This document shows positions 15,673 to 23,225 of a stretch of 34,560 nt of DNA, in pieces; within the stretch, counting starts at the first letter, position 1; the number at the start of each line of letters is the position of its first letter. The position numbers and the translations under genes were made by a program. The notes below the pieces were generated by a model. It was not told the DNA's origin and did no database searches. It saw only the letters and a list, made by a program, of their open reading frames with translations. The DNA comes from JBBQZO01 sp038207625 (GTDB lineage Bacteria; Pseudomonadota; Gammaproteobacteria; Burkholderiales; Burkholderiaceae_D): the NCBI GenBank assembly GCA_038207625.1, contig JBBQZO010000045.1, positions 1 through 34,560 on the forward strand, given 5' to 3'.

Positions 15673-17025
15673 TCAGCCGCCCGCCACCACCATGTTCTCG
15701 ATCAGGATAGAGCCGGTCTGCTTGTTGCCGCGCGTGAGCACGTCGGCGCCGATCGCCACGATCTGCTTGAACATGTCCTTCATGTTGCCGGCGATGGTGA
15801 TTTCCTCGACCGGATAGGCGATCTCGCCGTTCTCGACCCAGAAACCGGACGCGCCGCGCGAATAGTCGCCCGTCACGTAGTTGGTGCCCTGCCCCATCAG
15901 CTCGGTCACCAGCAGGCCGCGCCCCATCTTCTTGATCATCGCCGCGAAGCTGTCGCTGCGGCGGGTTTTGGACGATGTCAGCGTCAGGTTGTGCGAGCCG
16001 CCCGCGTTGCCGGTCGTTTGCATACCCAGCTTGCGCGCCGAGTAGGACGACAGGAAATAGCCCTGCACCACGCCGTTCTTGACGACGTCGCGCCGGCTGG
16101 TGCGCACCCCCTCCTCGTCGAACGGGGCCGAGCCGACCCCGCCCACCACGTGCGGATCTTCCAGGATCTGCAAATGGGACGGAAACACCTCGGTGCCCAG
16201 CGAATCGAGCAGAAAGGTCGACTTGCGGTACAGCGCGCCGCCCGAGGTGGCCTGCACAAAGGCGCCCAGGATGCCGGCCGCCAGCGGCGCCTCGAACAGC
16301 ACCGGGCAGGTGCGCGTGTCGAGCTTGCGCGCGTTCAGGCGCGCAAGCGCGCGTTCGGCCGCGTAACGCCCGATCGCCTCCGGCTGCGCCATGTCTTTCG
16401 GATTGCGCACCGACGAATACCAGTCGTCGCGCTGCATTTTGGCGCCCTTGCCGGCGATCGGCGCGACCGACAGCGTGTGGCGCGAGAACGGATAGCCGCC
16501 GATGAAGCCGCGCGAATTAGCCGACACGAAATGCGACTGCTGCACGTGCACGCTGCCGCCTTCGCTGTTGGTGATGCGTGGATCGACGTCGAACGCGGCC
16601 TGCTCGGCGCGCTGGGCCAGCGCCACCGCCTCTTCGGTCGAGATCAGCCACGGATAGCACAGCTTCAGGTCGCGCGGCGCCATTTCCAGCATGTCGGCGT
16701 CGGCCAGGCCGGCGCAGTCGTCCTCGGCGGTGAAGCAGGCGATGTTGTAGGCCGCCTCGACGGTGGCGCGCAGGGCGCCGGCGGAAAAGTCGGACGTGCT
16801 GGCATTGCCGCGCTTGTTGCCGATATAGACGGTCACTCCCATGCCCTTGTCCTTGTTCTGCTCGATCGTCTCGATCTTGCCGCGTCGGACAGACACCGAC
16901 AGACCGCTCCCCTCGCTGATGTCGACGGCGCAATCGGTGCCGCCTTTCTCGCGGGCGTACGTCAACACATCGCGCGCCAACTGTCGCAATTGGTCCTGGC
17001 TGTGGATAAAGACGGAGTCGTTCAT
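15673..17025 (-). CDS. pmbA: Metalloprotease subunit PmbA/TldE
   Basis: PmbA (TldE) forms a heterodimer with TldD. The pair degrades unfolded peptides and matures microcin B17, and is linked to CcdA turnover in E. coli. The PmbA subunit lacks the zinc site that TldD has. The product from the ATG at 17025 (MNDSVFIHS) is 450 residues, the same as E. coli PmbA. Visible blocks are DCAVDISEGSGLSVSVRRGKIETIEQNKDKGMGVTVY near the N-terminus and DYSRGASGFWVENGEIAYPVEEITIAGNMKDMF near the C-terminus. An open stretch upstream to 17064 is not conserved. It is divergent from darP, a neighbourhood common in betaproteobacteria. TldD is not in the window. Confidence 0.94.
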   Translation of the reverse strand: MNDSVFIHSQDQLRQLARDVLTYAREKGGTDCAVDISEGSGLSVSVRRGKIETIEQNKDKGMGVTVYIGNKRGNASTSDFSAGALRATVEAAYNIACFTAEDDCAGLADADMLEMAPRDLKLCYPWLISTEEAVALAQRAEQAAFDVDPRITNSEGGSVHVQQSHFVSANSRGFIGGYPFSRHTLSVAPIAGKGAKMQRDDWYSSVRNPKDMAQPEAIGRYAAERALARLNARKLDTRTCPVLFEAPLAAGILGAFVQATSGGALYRKSTFLLDSLGTEVFPSHLQILEDPHVVGGVGSAPFDEEGVRTSRRDVVKNGVVQGYFLSSYSARKLGMQTTGNAGGSHNLTLTSSKTRRSDSFAAMIKKMGRGLLVTELMGQGTNYVTGDYSRGASGFWVENGEIAYPVEEITIAGNMKDMFKQIVAIGADVLTRGNKQTGSILIENMVVAGG

Positions 17026-17119
17026 GGGGTGTTTTCTCTGGAAGGCCGCTAAAACGGTTATCATAGCAGCCGTTTACTGTTTTTACTCCAATGGCTTAGC
17101 GCCAATCGGATCCCATATC

Positions 17120-17728
17120 ATGCCAAATCCCAACCGAGGCGCCTGCGGCTTCCAATCCTCCGAATTCGAGGAAGAATACGAGCGCCCCTCCAAGTCCCAA
17201 CTCAAGCGCGAAATGACCGCGCTGCAAAAGCTGGGCGCCGATCTGATCGCCGAACCGCGCGACCGCGTAAAACGCGTGCCGATGCCGGAAGACGTGCGCG
17301 ACGCCATCCTGGAATGCCAGCTGATCACCAACCATGAAGGTCGGCGTCGCCAGCTGCAATTCGTGGGCAAGAAGATGCGCACGCTGGACGCCGACGAGAT
17401 CGCCCTGATCCAGCGCACCATCGAAGGCTGGAAAGGCTTGTCCAAAGCCGACACGGCGGCGATGCATGCCTTGGAGCGCCGGCGCGAGAAGCTGCTGGTC
17501 GACGACAAGGCTCTGACGGTGCTGCTGGAAGCGAATCCGGAACTCGATGCGCAGCACCTGCGCACCCTGATTCGCAATGCGCGCAAGGAGCAGGCCGAGA
17601 ACAAGCCTCCGAAAGCCTATCGCGAAATCTTCCAGATCCTCAAGCAGATCGACAAGGCCGCAGCCAAAGCGGCCGGCGTTGACGACAGCGATGAAGAAAC
17701 CGACGATGACGAGTCCGCAGACGAGTAA
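17120..17728 (+). CDS. darP: Dual-action ribosomal maturation protein DarP (YjgA, DUF615)
   Basis: DarP (formerly YjgA) associates with late 50S ribosomal subunit precursors and promotes peptidyl-transferase-centre maturation. The 202-residue protein is highly charged and mostly helical. It has the family pattern PSKSQLKREMTALQKLG, ELI-like LIAEPRDRVKRVPMPEDVRDAI, RRRQLQFVGKKMR and HLRTLIRNARKE. It ends in an acidic tail (DDSDEETDDDESADE). The ATG at 17120 starts the conserved part; open sequence upstream belongs to the pmbA antisense. It overlaps the start of mog by 23 bases. Confidence 0.9.
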   Translation: MPNPNRGACGFQSSEFEEEYERPSKSQLKREMTALQKLGADLIAEPRDRVKRVPMPEDVRDAILECQLITNHEGRRRQLQFVGKKMRTLDADEIALIQRTIEGWKGLSKADTAAMHALERRREKLLVDDKALTVLLEANPELDAQHLRTLIRNARKEQAENKPPKAYREIFQILKQIDKAAAKAAGVDDSDEETDDDESADE

Positions 17729-18329
17729 TGATGCGCCTTTGGTGATCGGGCTGGTGTCGGTGTCGGACCGCGCCAGCGGCGGTGTCTATCAGGATCTGGG
17801 CATCCCGGCGCTGGCCGACTGGCTCGCCAGTGCCATCACGACGCCGTATCGCGTCGAGACACGTCTGATTCCCGACGAACGCGCGCAGATCGAAGCTGCG
17901 CTGCTTGAGCTGGTCGACGTGCAGCGTTGCCATCTGGTGCTGACCACCGGCGGCACCGGCCCGGCCCGGCGCGACGTGACGCCGGAGGCGACCGTGGCCG
18001 TGGGCACGCGCGAGATGCCCGGCTTTGGCGAGCAAATGCGCCAGATCAGCCTGCAATTCGTGCCGACCGCGATCCTGTCGCGCCAGCTTGCTGTGATCCG
18101 CGAGATCTTGGACCACGCGGCGCTGATCATGAATCTGCCCGGCCAGCCGAAAGCGATCAAGGAAACACTGGAAGGCTTGAAAGACGCCGACGGCAAGCAG
18201 CTGGTGGGCGGCATTTTTGCGGCCGTACCCTACTGCGTCGACCTGATCGGCGGGCCCTACATGGAAACCAACCCGGCCGTGTGCAAGGCATTCCGGCCCA
18301 AGTCGGCGCTGCGCCCTGCCGTTGCCTGA
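17706..18329 (+). CDS. mog: Molybdopterin adenylyltransferase Mog
   Basis: Mog (MogA) adenylylates molybdopterin, preparing it for molybdenum insertion by MoeA. The 207-residue protein has the MoCF-binding fold with IGLVSVSDRASGGVYQDLGIPAL, the pterin-binding LTTGGTGPARRDVTPEAT, and INLPG-like MNLPGQPKAIKETLEGL. E. coli MogA has 195 residues. Two in-frame ATGs are possible (17691 and 17706); both lie inside the end of darP, and 17706 (MTSPQTS) keeps the non-conserved leader shorter. Overlap with darP indicates coupled translation, although no shared function is known. Confidence 0.92.
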   Translation: MTSPQTSNDAPLVIGLVSVSDRASGGVYQDLGIPALADWLASAITTPYRVETRLIPDERAQIEAALLELVDVQRCHLVLTTGGTGPARRDVTPEATVAVGTREMPGFGEQMRQISLQFVPTAILSRQLAVIREILDHAALIMNLPGQPKAIKETLEGLKDADGKQLVGGIFAAVPYCVDLIGGPYMETNPAVCKAFRPKSALRPAVA

Positions 18330-18342
18330 GAAAGAACTGTCT

Positions 18343-19011
18343 ATGAACACTCTGCTGGAAAACATCGAAATCGAGACCGCGCCCAACCCCAGCGTGGCGA
18401 TCATCTGGATGCACGGCCTGGGCGCCGACGGCAACGACTTCGTGCCGCTGGTCAAAGAGCTCGATTTGACGGGTCTGCCCGGCATCCGCTTCGTGTTCCC
18501 GCACGCGCCCAGCATGCCGGTGACGATCAACGGCGGCTACGTGATGCGCGCCTGGTACGACATTCGCGGCAACGATATCGTGCGCGAAGAGGACGAGGCG
18601 GGCCTGCGCGCTTCGCAACAGCAGATCGAAGCGCTGATCGCGCGCGAAGTGGCGCGCGGCATCCCGCCCGAGCGCATCGTGCTGGCCGGCTTTTCACAGG
18701 GCTGCGCGATGGCGCTGCAGGCGGGCTTGCGCCACCCGCACAAGCTGGCCGGCCTGATGTGCCTGTCGGGCTACGTGCCACTGGCGGCGCACCTGCCGGC
18801 CGAGCGCAGCGCAGCCAGCCTGGCCACGCCGATTTTTCTGGTGCATGGGCGCGGCGACCAGGTGATACCGATCGCGCGCGCCGAAGAGTCGCGCAATCTG
18901 CTGGCGGCGCAGGGCTACCAGCTCGAATGGCACGAATACATGATGCAGCACTCGCTGTGCCAGGAAGAGATCGACGACATCGGCGTCTGGCTGCACCGCG
19001 TGCTCGGATAG
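18343..19011 (+). CDS. Carboxylesterase / phospholipase, alpha/beta hydrolase
   Basis: This 222-residue protein belongs to the small carboxylesterase group (Pseudomonas EstB, acyl-protein thioesterase-like), cytoplasmic because no signal peptide is present. The catalytic triad is visible: Ser118 in GFSQG, Asp172 in HGRGDQVIP and His203 in QHSLC. The oxyanion loop is IWMHGLGADGNDF (21-33). The substrate is likely short-chain esters or acylated molecules and cannot be told from sequence. The ATG at 18343 starts the conserved part; the Shine-Dalgarno is weak. It follows mog after 13 bases and is closed by the terminator at 19039. Confidence 0.88.
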   Translation: MNTLLENIEIETAPNPSVAIIWMHGLGADGNDFVPLVKELDLTGLPGIRFVFPHAPSMPVTINGGYVMRAWYDIRGNDIVREEDEAGLRASQQQIEALIAREVARGIPPERIVLAGFSQGCAMALQAGLRHPHKLAGLMCLSGYVPLAAHLPAERSAASLATPIFLVHGRGDQVIPIARAEESRNLLAAQGYQLEWHEYMMQHSLCQEEIDDIGVWLHRVLG

Positions 19012-19038
19012 CCGCAACGCAGCGAAGCCGCAATCTGG

Positions 19039-19087
19039 GGGGAAGCGTGCCATGCGATCGATTCGCACGGCACGCTTCCCCTTTTTT
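19039..19087 (+). terminator. Strong intrinsic terminator
   Basis: GGGGAAGCGTGCC (19039-19051) pairs perfectly with GGCACGCTTCCCC (19069-19081) and is followed by TTTTTT (19082-19087). It lies 27 bases after the carboxylesterase stop and also near the end of the convergent gene at 19104. Confidence 0.93.
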
Positions 19088-19103
19088 CTTGATTTGCGTG
19101 CCG

Positions 19104-19658
19104 CTATAGCGGCAGAGGCGCCGCGGCCGACGCCGGCACGGCCGTCTGCGCGCCGTTCATCACCATCGCCAAGAAGCTGTAGTAGCCGCAAATGCCCATC
19201 AGATCGACCACGCCGGGCTCGCCGAACAGCGCCAGCGCGCACGCATAGGTGGCGTCGCTGACGCGTCGCTTCTTGTGCAGCTCACTGCAAAAATCATGCA
19301 CCGCCGCCTCGTCGGCGGCCATGCCGGCTGGCCGGCGCCATTGCGCGATGGCGTCGATGGCGTTCTGCGCGATGCCATTCTGAGCGGCGATCGGCGCGTG
19401 GATGGCCCATTCCACCTGCTGGTCCGTATGGCGCGCCGTCACCAGGATGGCCAGCTCCGACAGGCGCGCGCCAATCGCGCTGCGAAAACGCAGATACTCG
19501 CCCATCTTCTGGGCGCACTCCATCAGCTCGGGACTGCGCAATAGTGGCACGAACGGCCCGTACAGCGCGCCGCGCGGGCCGTCGATGATGGCCTGCGCGG
19601 CGCGCCGCTGGGCCGCGCTCATCTGCTCGACGGGAATCGGTCCGAGGCGGTCGCTCAT
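19104..19658 (-). CDS. Carboxymuconolactone decarboxylase-family protein
   Basis: The 184-residue protein has the AhpD/CMD helical fold: FVPLLRSPELMECAQKMGEYLRF, LSELAILVTARHTDQQVEWAIHAPIA and a second helical repeat. The CxxC pair of the peroxidase-type AhpD members is missing: the usual position reads ARHTDQQVEWAIH, so a thiol peroxidase role is unlikely. Members of this subgroup often sit in aromatic or amino-acid degradation clusters, but the reaction is unknown. Start: AAGGA 6-10 bases upstream of the ATG at 19658 (MSDRLGP). It is divergent from the aminotransferase at 19778 and shares about 120 bases of upstream DNA with it. Confidence 0.82.
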   Translation of the reverse strand: MSDRLGPIPVEQMSAAQRRAAQAIIDGPRGALYGPFVPLLRSPELMECAQKMGEYLRFRSAIGARLSELAILVTARHTDQQVEWAIHAPIAAQNGIAQNAIDAIAQWRRPAGMAADEAAVHDFCSELHKKRRVSDATYACALALFGEPGVVDLMGICGYYSFLAMVMNGAQTAVPASAAAPLPL

Positions 19659-19666
19659 GGGTGTCC

Positions 19667-19697
19667 TTGATTGAAGATAGCTGCGAAAATATTCGCA
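19667..19697 (+). promoter_or_regulatory. Promoter with overlapping inverted repeat before the aminotransferase
   Basis: TTGATT (19667-19672) and TATTCG (19690-19695) are spaced 17 bases. The inverted repeat TGCGAA-aata-TTCGCA (19682-19697) overlaps the -10 and could be a regulator site in this divergent region. No regulator gene is adjacent. Confidence 0.4.
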
Positions 19698-19777
19698 TAG
19701 CTTGCGGCAAAAATCAAACGCCCGCAGCCAGTTCGCCATTATTGTCGGCAGACACTCTTTTCCTAACGAGGTCGGCG

Positions 19778-21109
19778 ATGAGCTATATCATGCACCGTGA
19801 TTTGCGCCACACCCCGCCGATGTGCGTCAGCGCGCAAGGCATGCTGGTCCACGACAACTGCGGCAACAGCTATATCGACGCCAGCGGCGGCGCTGCCGTG
19901 TCCTCGCTGGGGCACGGCCACCCCGACGTGATCGCCGCCATGCATAGCCAGATCGACCGCAACGCCTACGCCCACACCAGCTTTTTCACCACCGACGCAG
20001 CCGAGCAACTGGCCGCGCTGCTGGCCGCCGGCGCGCCGGCCGACGTCAACGAGGTGTATCTGGTGTCGGGCGGCTCGGAGGCGATCGAGGCGGCGCTCAA
20101 GCTGGCGCGCCAGTATTGCGTCGAGACCGGCCAGAGCGGGCGCACGCTGTTTCTGGCGCGCCGCCAGAGCTACCACGGCAACACGCTCGGTGCGCTGGCG
20201 GTGGGCGGCAACGCCTGGCGGCGGCGCCCGTTCGCGCCCCTTCTGTTGGATGTGCTGCGGGTGGCCCCCTGCTACGAATACCGCGACCGCGCCGACGACC
20301 AGAGCCGCGACGACTACACCGCGTCCCTGCTGGCCGAGATCGAGGCGACCATCATCGCCACCGGTCCGGAAAAAATCATCGGCTTTTGCGCCGAACCGGT
20401 GGTGGGCGCCACCGCCGGCGCGCTGCCGCCCACGCCGGGTTACTTTCGCGGGGTACGCGCGCTGTGCGACCGCTACGGCATCCTCTTGATCGTCGACGAG
20501 GTCATGTGCGGTATGGGTCGCACCGGCAGCATGTACGCGATCGACCAGGAGGGCGTGGTGCCGGACATCATCGCCATCGGCAAGGGGCTGGGGGCCGGCT
20601 ATCAGCCGATCGGCGCGCTGCTGGCGCGCACCAGTGTGGTGGAGGCGCTGCGGCGCGGCAGTGGCGCGTTCCAGCACGGCCACACCTACTGCGGCCATCC
20701 GGTGGCGGCCGCCGCCGCGCTGGCGGTGCAGCAAGTGATCGCGCGCGACGGTCTGCTGGCGCAAGTACGCAGGCGCGGCGCGCAGCTGCACCAGTTGCTG
20801 GTCGATGCCTTCGGCGAGCATCCGCACGTGGGCGATATCCGCGGGCGCGGTCTGCTGCTGGCGCTGGAACTGGTGCAGGAGCGCGACAGCAAGGCGCCGT
20901 TCGCGCCCGAGCGGCGCCTGCACGCGGCCATCAAGGCGCAGGCGATGGCCAACGGACTGATGGTCTACCCGATGGGCGGCACCGTCGACGGCCGGGTGGG
21001 CGACCATGTGCTGCTGGCGCCGCCGTTCATCGCCAGCGAGGCGGACCTGCGCGAGATCGTCGCGCGTCTGCTCGACGCGGTCAACGGCGCGTTGCGTCAG
21101 GCGCTATAA
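19778..21109 (+). CDS. Class III PLP-dependent aminotransferase
   Basis: The 443-residue protein is a class III (omega-) aminotransferase. Visible features are GHGHPDVIAAM (PLP domain entry), GGSEAIEAALKLARQY, the PLP-pyridine aspartate Asp240 in LIVDEVMCGMGRTG and the Schiff-base lysine Lys269 in IAIGKGLGAGYQPIGA, with HGHTYCGHPVAAAAAL after it. These enzymes transfer terminal amino groups or act on beta-amino acids. The substrate is not set by sequence. Its neighbours, an FAH-family hydrolase, MFS carrier and KamA-like aminomutase, suggest an unusual amino acid. The ATG at 19778 begins the conserved region. The last 13 bases overlap the 3' end of the convergent FAH gene. Confidence 0.9.
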   Translation: MSYIMHRDLRHTPPMCVSAQGMLVHDNCGNSYIDASGGAAVSSLGHGHPDVIAAMHSQIDRNAYAHTSFFTTDAAEQLAALLAAGAPADVNEVYLVSGGSEAIEAALKLARQYCVETGQSGRTLFLARRQSYHGNTLGALAVGGNAWRRRPFAPLLLDVLRVAPCYEYRDRADDQSRDDYTASLLAEIEATIIATGPEKIIGFCAEPVVGATAGALPPTPGYFRGVRALCDRYGILLIVDEVMCGMGRTGSMYAIDQEGVVPDIIAIGKGLGAGYQPIGALLARTSVVEALRRGSGAFQHGHTYCGHPVAAAAALAVQQVIARDGLLAQVRRRGAQLHQLLVDAFGEHPHVGDIRGRGLLLALELVQERDSKAPFAPERRLHAAIKAQAMANGLMVYPMGGTVDGRVGDHVLLAPPFIASEADLREIVARLLDAVNGALRQAL

Positions 21110-21945
21110 GCGACGACGTCCTGCTGCTGCTCGCCCAGTCCGGCGATACCCAGGCGCAGGCTGTCGCCGCGCTTGAGAAAGCGCTGCGGCTTGCGCGCCA
21201 TGCCCACGCCAGGCGGCGTGCCGGTGGCGATGATGTCGCCCGGCTCGAGCGTCATGAAGCGCGACAGGTAGCTGACGATTTGCGCGACCGTGAAGATCAT
21301 CGTCTCGGTGCTGCCGGTCTGCATGCGCTTGCCGTTCAGTTCCAGGTACAGGTCCAGTTTTTGCGGGTCGAGCACCTCGTCGCGCGTGACCAGCCAAGGG
21401 CCCACCGGGCCGAAGCTGTCGCAGCCCTTGCCCTTGTCCCATTGCGGACCCGATTCGAGCTGGAAGAAACGCTCGGAGAGGTCGTTGACAACGCAAAAAC
21501 CGGCCACGTAGTTCAGCGCATCGGCTTCGCTGACGTGCTGCGCGCGCGTGCCGATGATCACGCCCAGCTCCACTTCCCAGTCGGTTTTCTTGGAGCCCTT
21601 GGGCAGCATCACCGGATCGTCCGCGCCGGACAGGCAAGTGATCGCCTTCATGAACACGATCGGTTCCTTGGGCGCGGCCTGGCCCGTTTCCAGCGCGTGG
21701 TCGGCGTAGTTCAGGCCGATGCCGATGAATTTGCCGACGCCCTTCACCGGCACGCCCATGCGCGGATTGCCGCGCACCAGCGGCAGTGTCTTGTAGTCGA
21801 TTTTGGCGAGCTTTCTGAGCGCCTTGTCGGACAGCTGTGCGCCATCGATGTCGGTGACGATAGCGGACAAGTCGCGCAACTTGCCTTCTTCATCGAGCAG
21901 ACCCGGTTTTTCTTTGCCGGGGCGACCGTAGCGGACCAGTTTCAT
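21097..21945 (-). CDS. Fumarylacetoacetate hydrolase-family protein
   Basis: The 282-residue protein belongs to the FAH superfamily, metal-dependent C-C bond hydrolases for 2,4-dioxo acids and related compounds. The metal ligands are visible as Glu124 and Glu126 (TDWEVELGVIIG) and Asp155 (VVNDLSER). FIGIGLNYADHA (73-84) and the C-terminal TGTPPGVGMARKP are typical. The overall pattern is close to 2,4-diketo-3-deoxy-L-fuconate/rhamnonate hydrolases, but no sugar genes are here. The start ATG at 21945 has AAGGAAG just upstream and lies inside the MFS gene, with 56 bases of overlap. The 3' end overlaps the aminotransferase by 13 bases. Confidence 0.88.
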   Translation of the reverse strand: MKLVRYGRPGKEKPGLLDEEGKLRDLSAIVTDIDGAQLSDKALRKLAKIDYKTLPLVRGNPRMGVPVKGVGKFIGIGLNYADHALETGQAAPKEPIVFMKAITCLSGADDPVMLPKGSKKTDWEVELGVIIGTRAQHVSEADALNYVAGFCVVNDLSERFFQLESGPQWDKGKGCDSFGPVGPWLVTRDEVLDPQKLDLYLELNGKRMQTGSTETMIFTVAQIVSYLSRFMTLEPGDIIATGTPPGVGMARKPQRFLKRGDSLRLGIAGLGEQQQDVVAYSA

Positions 21946-23215
21946 ATTCTTCCTTCGAGGTGACGATGCGAAGCTGGCATTTTACCGCGCGCCGGCGCCG
22001 CAGGAAGAGTATCAGTCCGGGCAATTGCAGCAGCACCAGCACCAGAAAGCCCACCTGGTAGGCGATGGGCGGATAGTGGCCACCCTCGCCCGGGGCCCAC
22101 AGCGCGATGATCTGGCCAAAGCCCGCTTGCACGACGAAGGCGCCCAGGAAGATGAGCAGGTTCAGACAGGTGGCGGCGCGCCCGGTCAGGCCGGGCGGCA
22201 TGGCCTGCGCGACGATCGCGTATTCCAGTCCCGTGATGGTGCCCACCAGCGTAAACAGCACCGACAGCAGCTGGAAGCTGGGCTTGAGGTTGCACACGAA
22301 GCCAAGCTGGATCAGCATGAACAGCGCCACCCCGACGGCGGCCACGTCGAGCGGCGTCACGCCGCGCTTGCCGGCCCATTCGGTGAGCATGCCGACCCCG
22401 ATCGCGCCGAAGATGATGGCCGCCATCGACAGGTACAGCAGATAGCCGACGGCGCCGTCGTCAAAGTGCGCCACGTCGCTCAGCCAACGTCCTATCCACA
22501 AACCCTGCATGCCGAAAAAAATCGTGTGCGGGATCAGCATCAGCGCGATCGTGTCGCGAAAGCCGCGGTGGCGATACACGTCGAGCAGCGCGCCCAGGCT
22601 TTGCGGCGCGCGTTTGGTCGGCGCGACAGCCGGCGGGCTGACCAGCCAGATGGTCGCGCCGATCAGCGCGGCCAGCAGCGCCAGCGCGCTTAACACGCCG
22701 CGCCAGTCGGTGTAGCGCAGCGCCAGCTGCACCGGCAGCGTGGCCGAGGCGGCGCCCAGGCCACCGACGGCGATCAGGTAGCCGTGCACCGAGGGCAGCC
22801 GGGCCGGCGCGATCGAGCTTGAGATGGCCTTGACGGCCGACATGAAGCAGCCGCCCACCCCCAGCCCGATCACGAAGCGCGCCAGCACCAGTTGCAGATA
22901 ACTGTGTCCGCGCGCGAACAGCAGCGCACCGCCGGCGGCCAGCAGCAGCAGCGGCAGTTGCACCTTGCGCGGGCCATAGCGGTCCAGCGCCATCCCGACC
23001 GGCAGCTGGACCAGCGCGAAGGCGGCAAAAAAGGCGCTCGTCAGCAGTCCCAGTTCGGCCGTGCTGAGCGCCATGCTGGCCACCAGATTCGGCGCCAGCA
23101 CGGCGTTCACGGTGCGCAGCAGGCAGGATAGGTAGTGTCCCAGCGCGAACGGCAGGAACACCACGCAGAACATGCGCATGGCGCTCATGCCGGGCGCCGC
23201 CGATGGCCGCTCCAT
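21890..23215 (-). CDS. MFS transporter
   Basis: The 441-residue protein has about twelve hydrophobic segments, the major-facilitator loop motif GMALDRYGPRK after the second helix, and a central cytoplasmic loop around PTKRAPQSLG. It would move a small solute across the inner membrane; direction and substrate are unknown. It lies between kamA-like (7-10 bases upstream) and the FAH gene in one - strand run. A Shine-Dalgarno-like AAGGGGG precedes the ATG at 23215; a GTG at 23218 is also possible. The C-terminal tail (CQLRIVTSKEEYETGPLRSPRQRKTGSAR) is hydrophilic and is encoded partly across the start of the FAH gene. Confidence 0.88.
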   Translation of the reverse strand: MERPSAAPGMSAMRMFCVVFLPFALGHYLSCLLRTVNAVLAPNLVASMALSTAELGLLTSAFFAAFALVQLPVGMALDRYGPRKVQLPLLLLAAGGALLFARGHSYLQLVLARFVIGLGVGGCFMSAVKAISSSIAPARLPSVHGYLIAVGGLGAASATLPVQLALRYTDWRGVLSALALLAALIGATIWLVSPPAVAPTKRAPQSLGALLDVYRHRGFRDTIALMLIPHTIFFGMQGLWIGRWLSDVAHFDDGAVGYLLYLSMAAIIFGAIGVGMLTEWAGKRGVTPLDVAAVGVALFMLIQLGFVCNLKPSFQLLSVLFTLVGTITGLEYAIVAQAMPPGLTGRAATCLNLLIFLGAFVVQAGFGQIIALWAPGEGGHYPPIAYQVGFLVLVLLQLPGLILFLRRRRAVKCQLRIVTSKEEYETGPLRSPRQRKTGSAR

Positions 23216-23225
23216 CACGCCCCCT

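Noticed and set aside
15634..17052. 472-codon open frame on the + strand opposite pmbA
   Set aside because: Shadow of PmbA, which matches its family in length and sequence.
22025..22693. 222-codon open frame opposite the MFS gene
   Set aside because: Composition typical of a shadow frame (His, Gln, Arg, Asp) and no recognisable domain.
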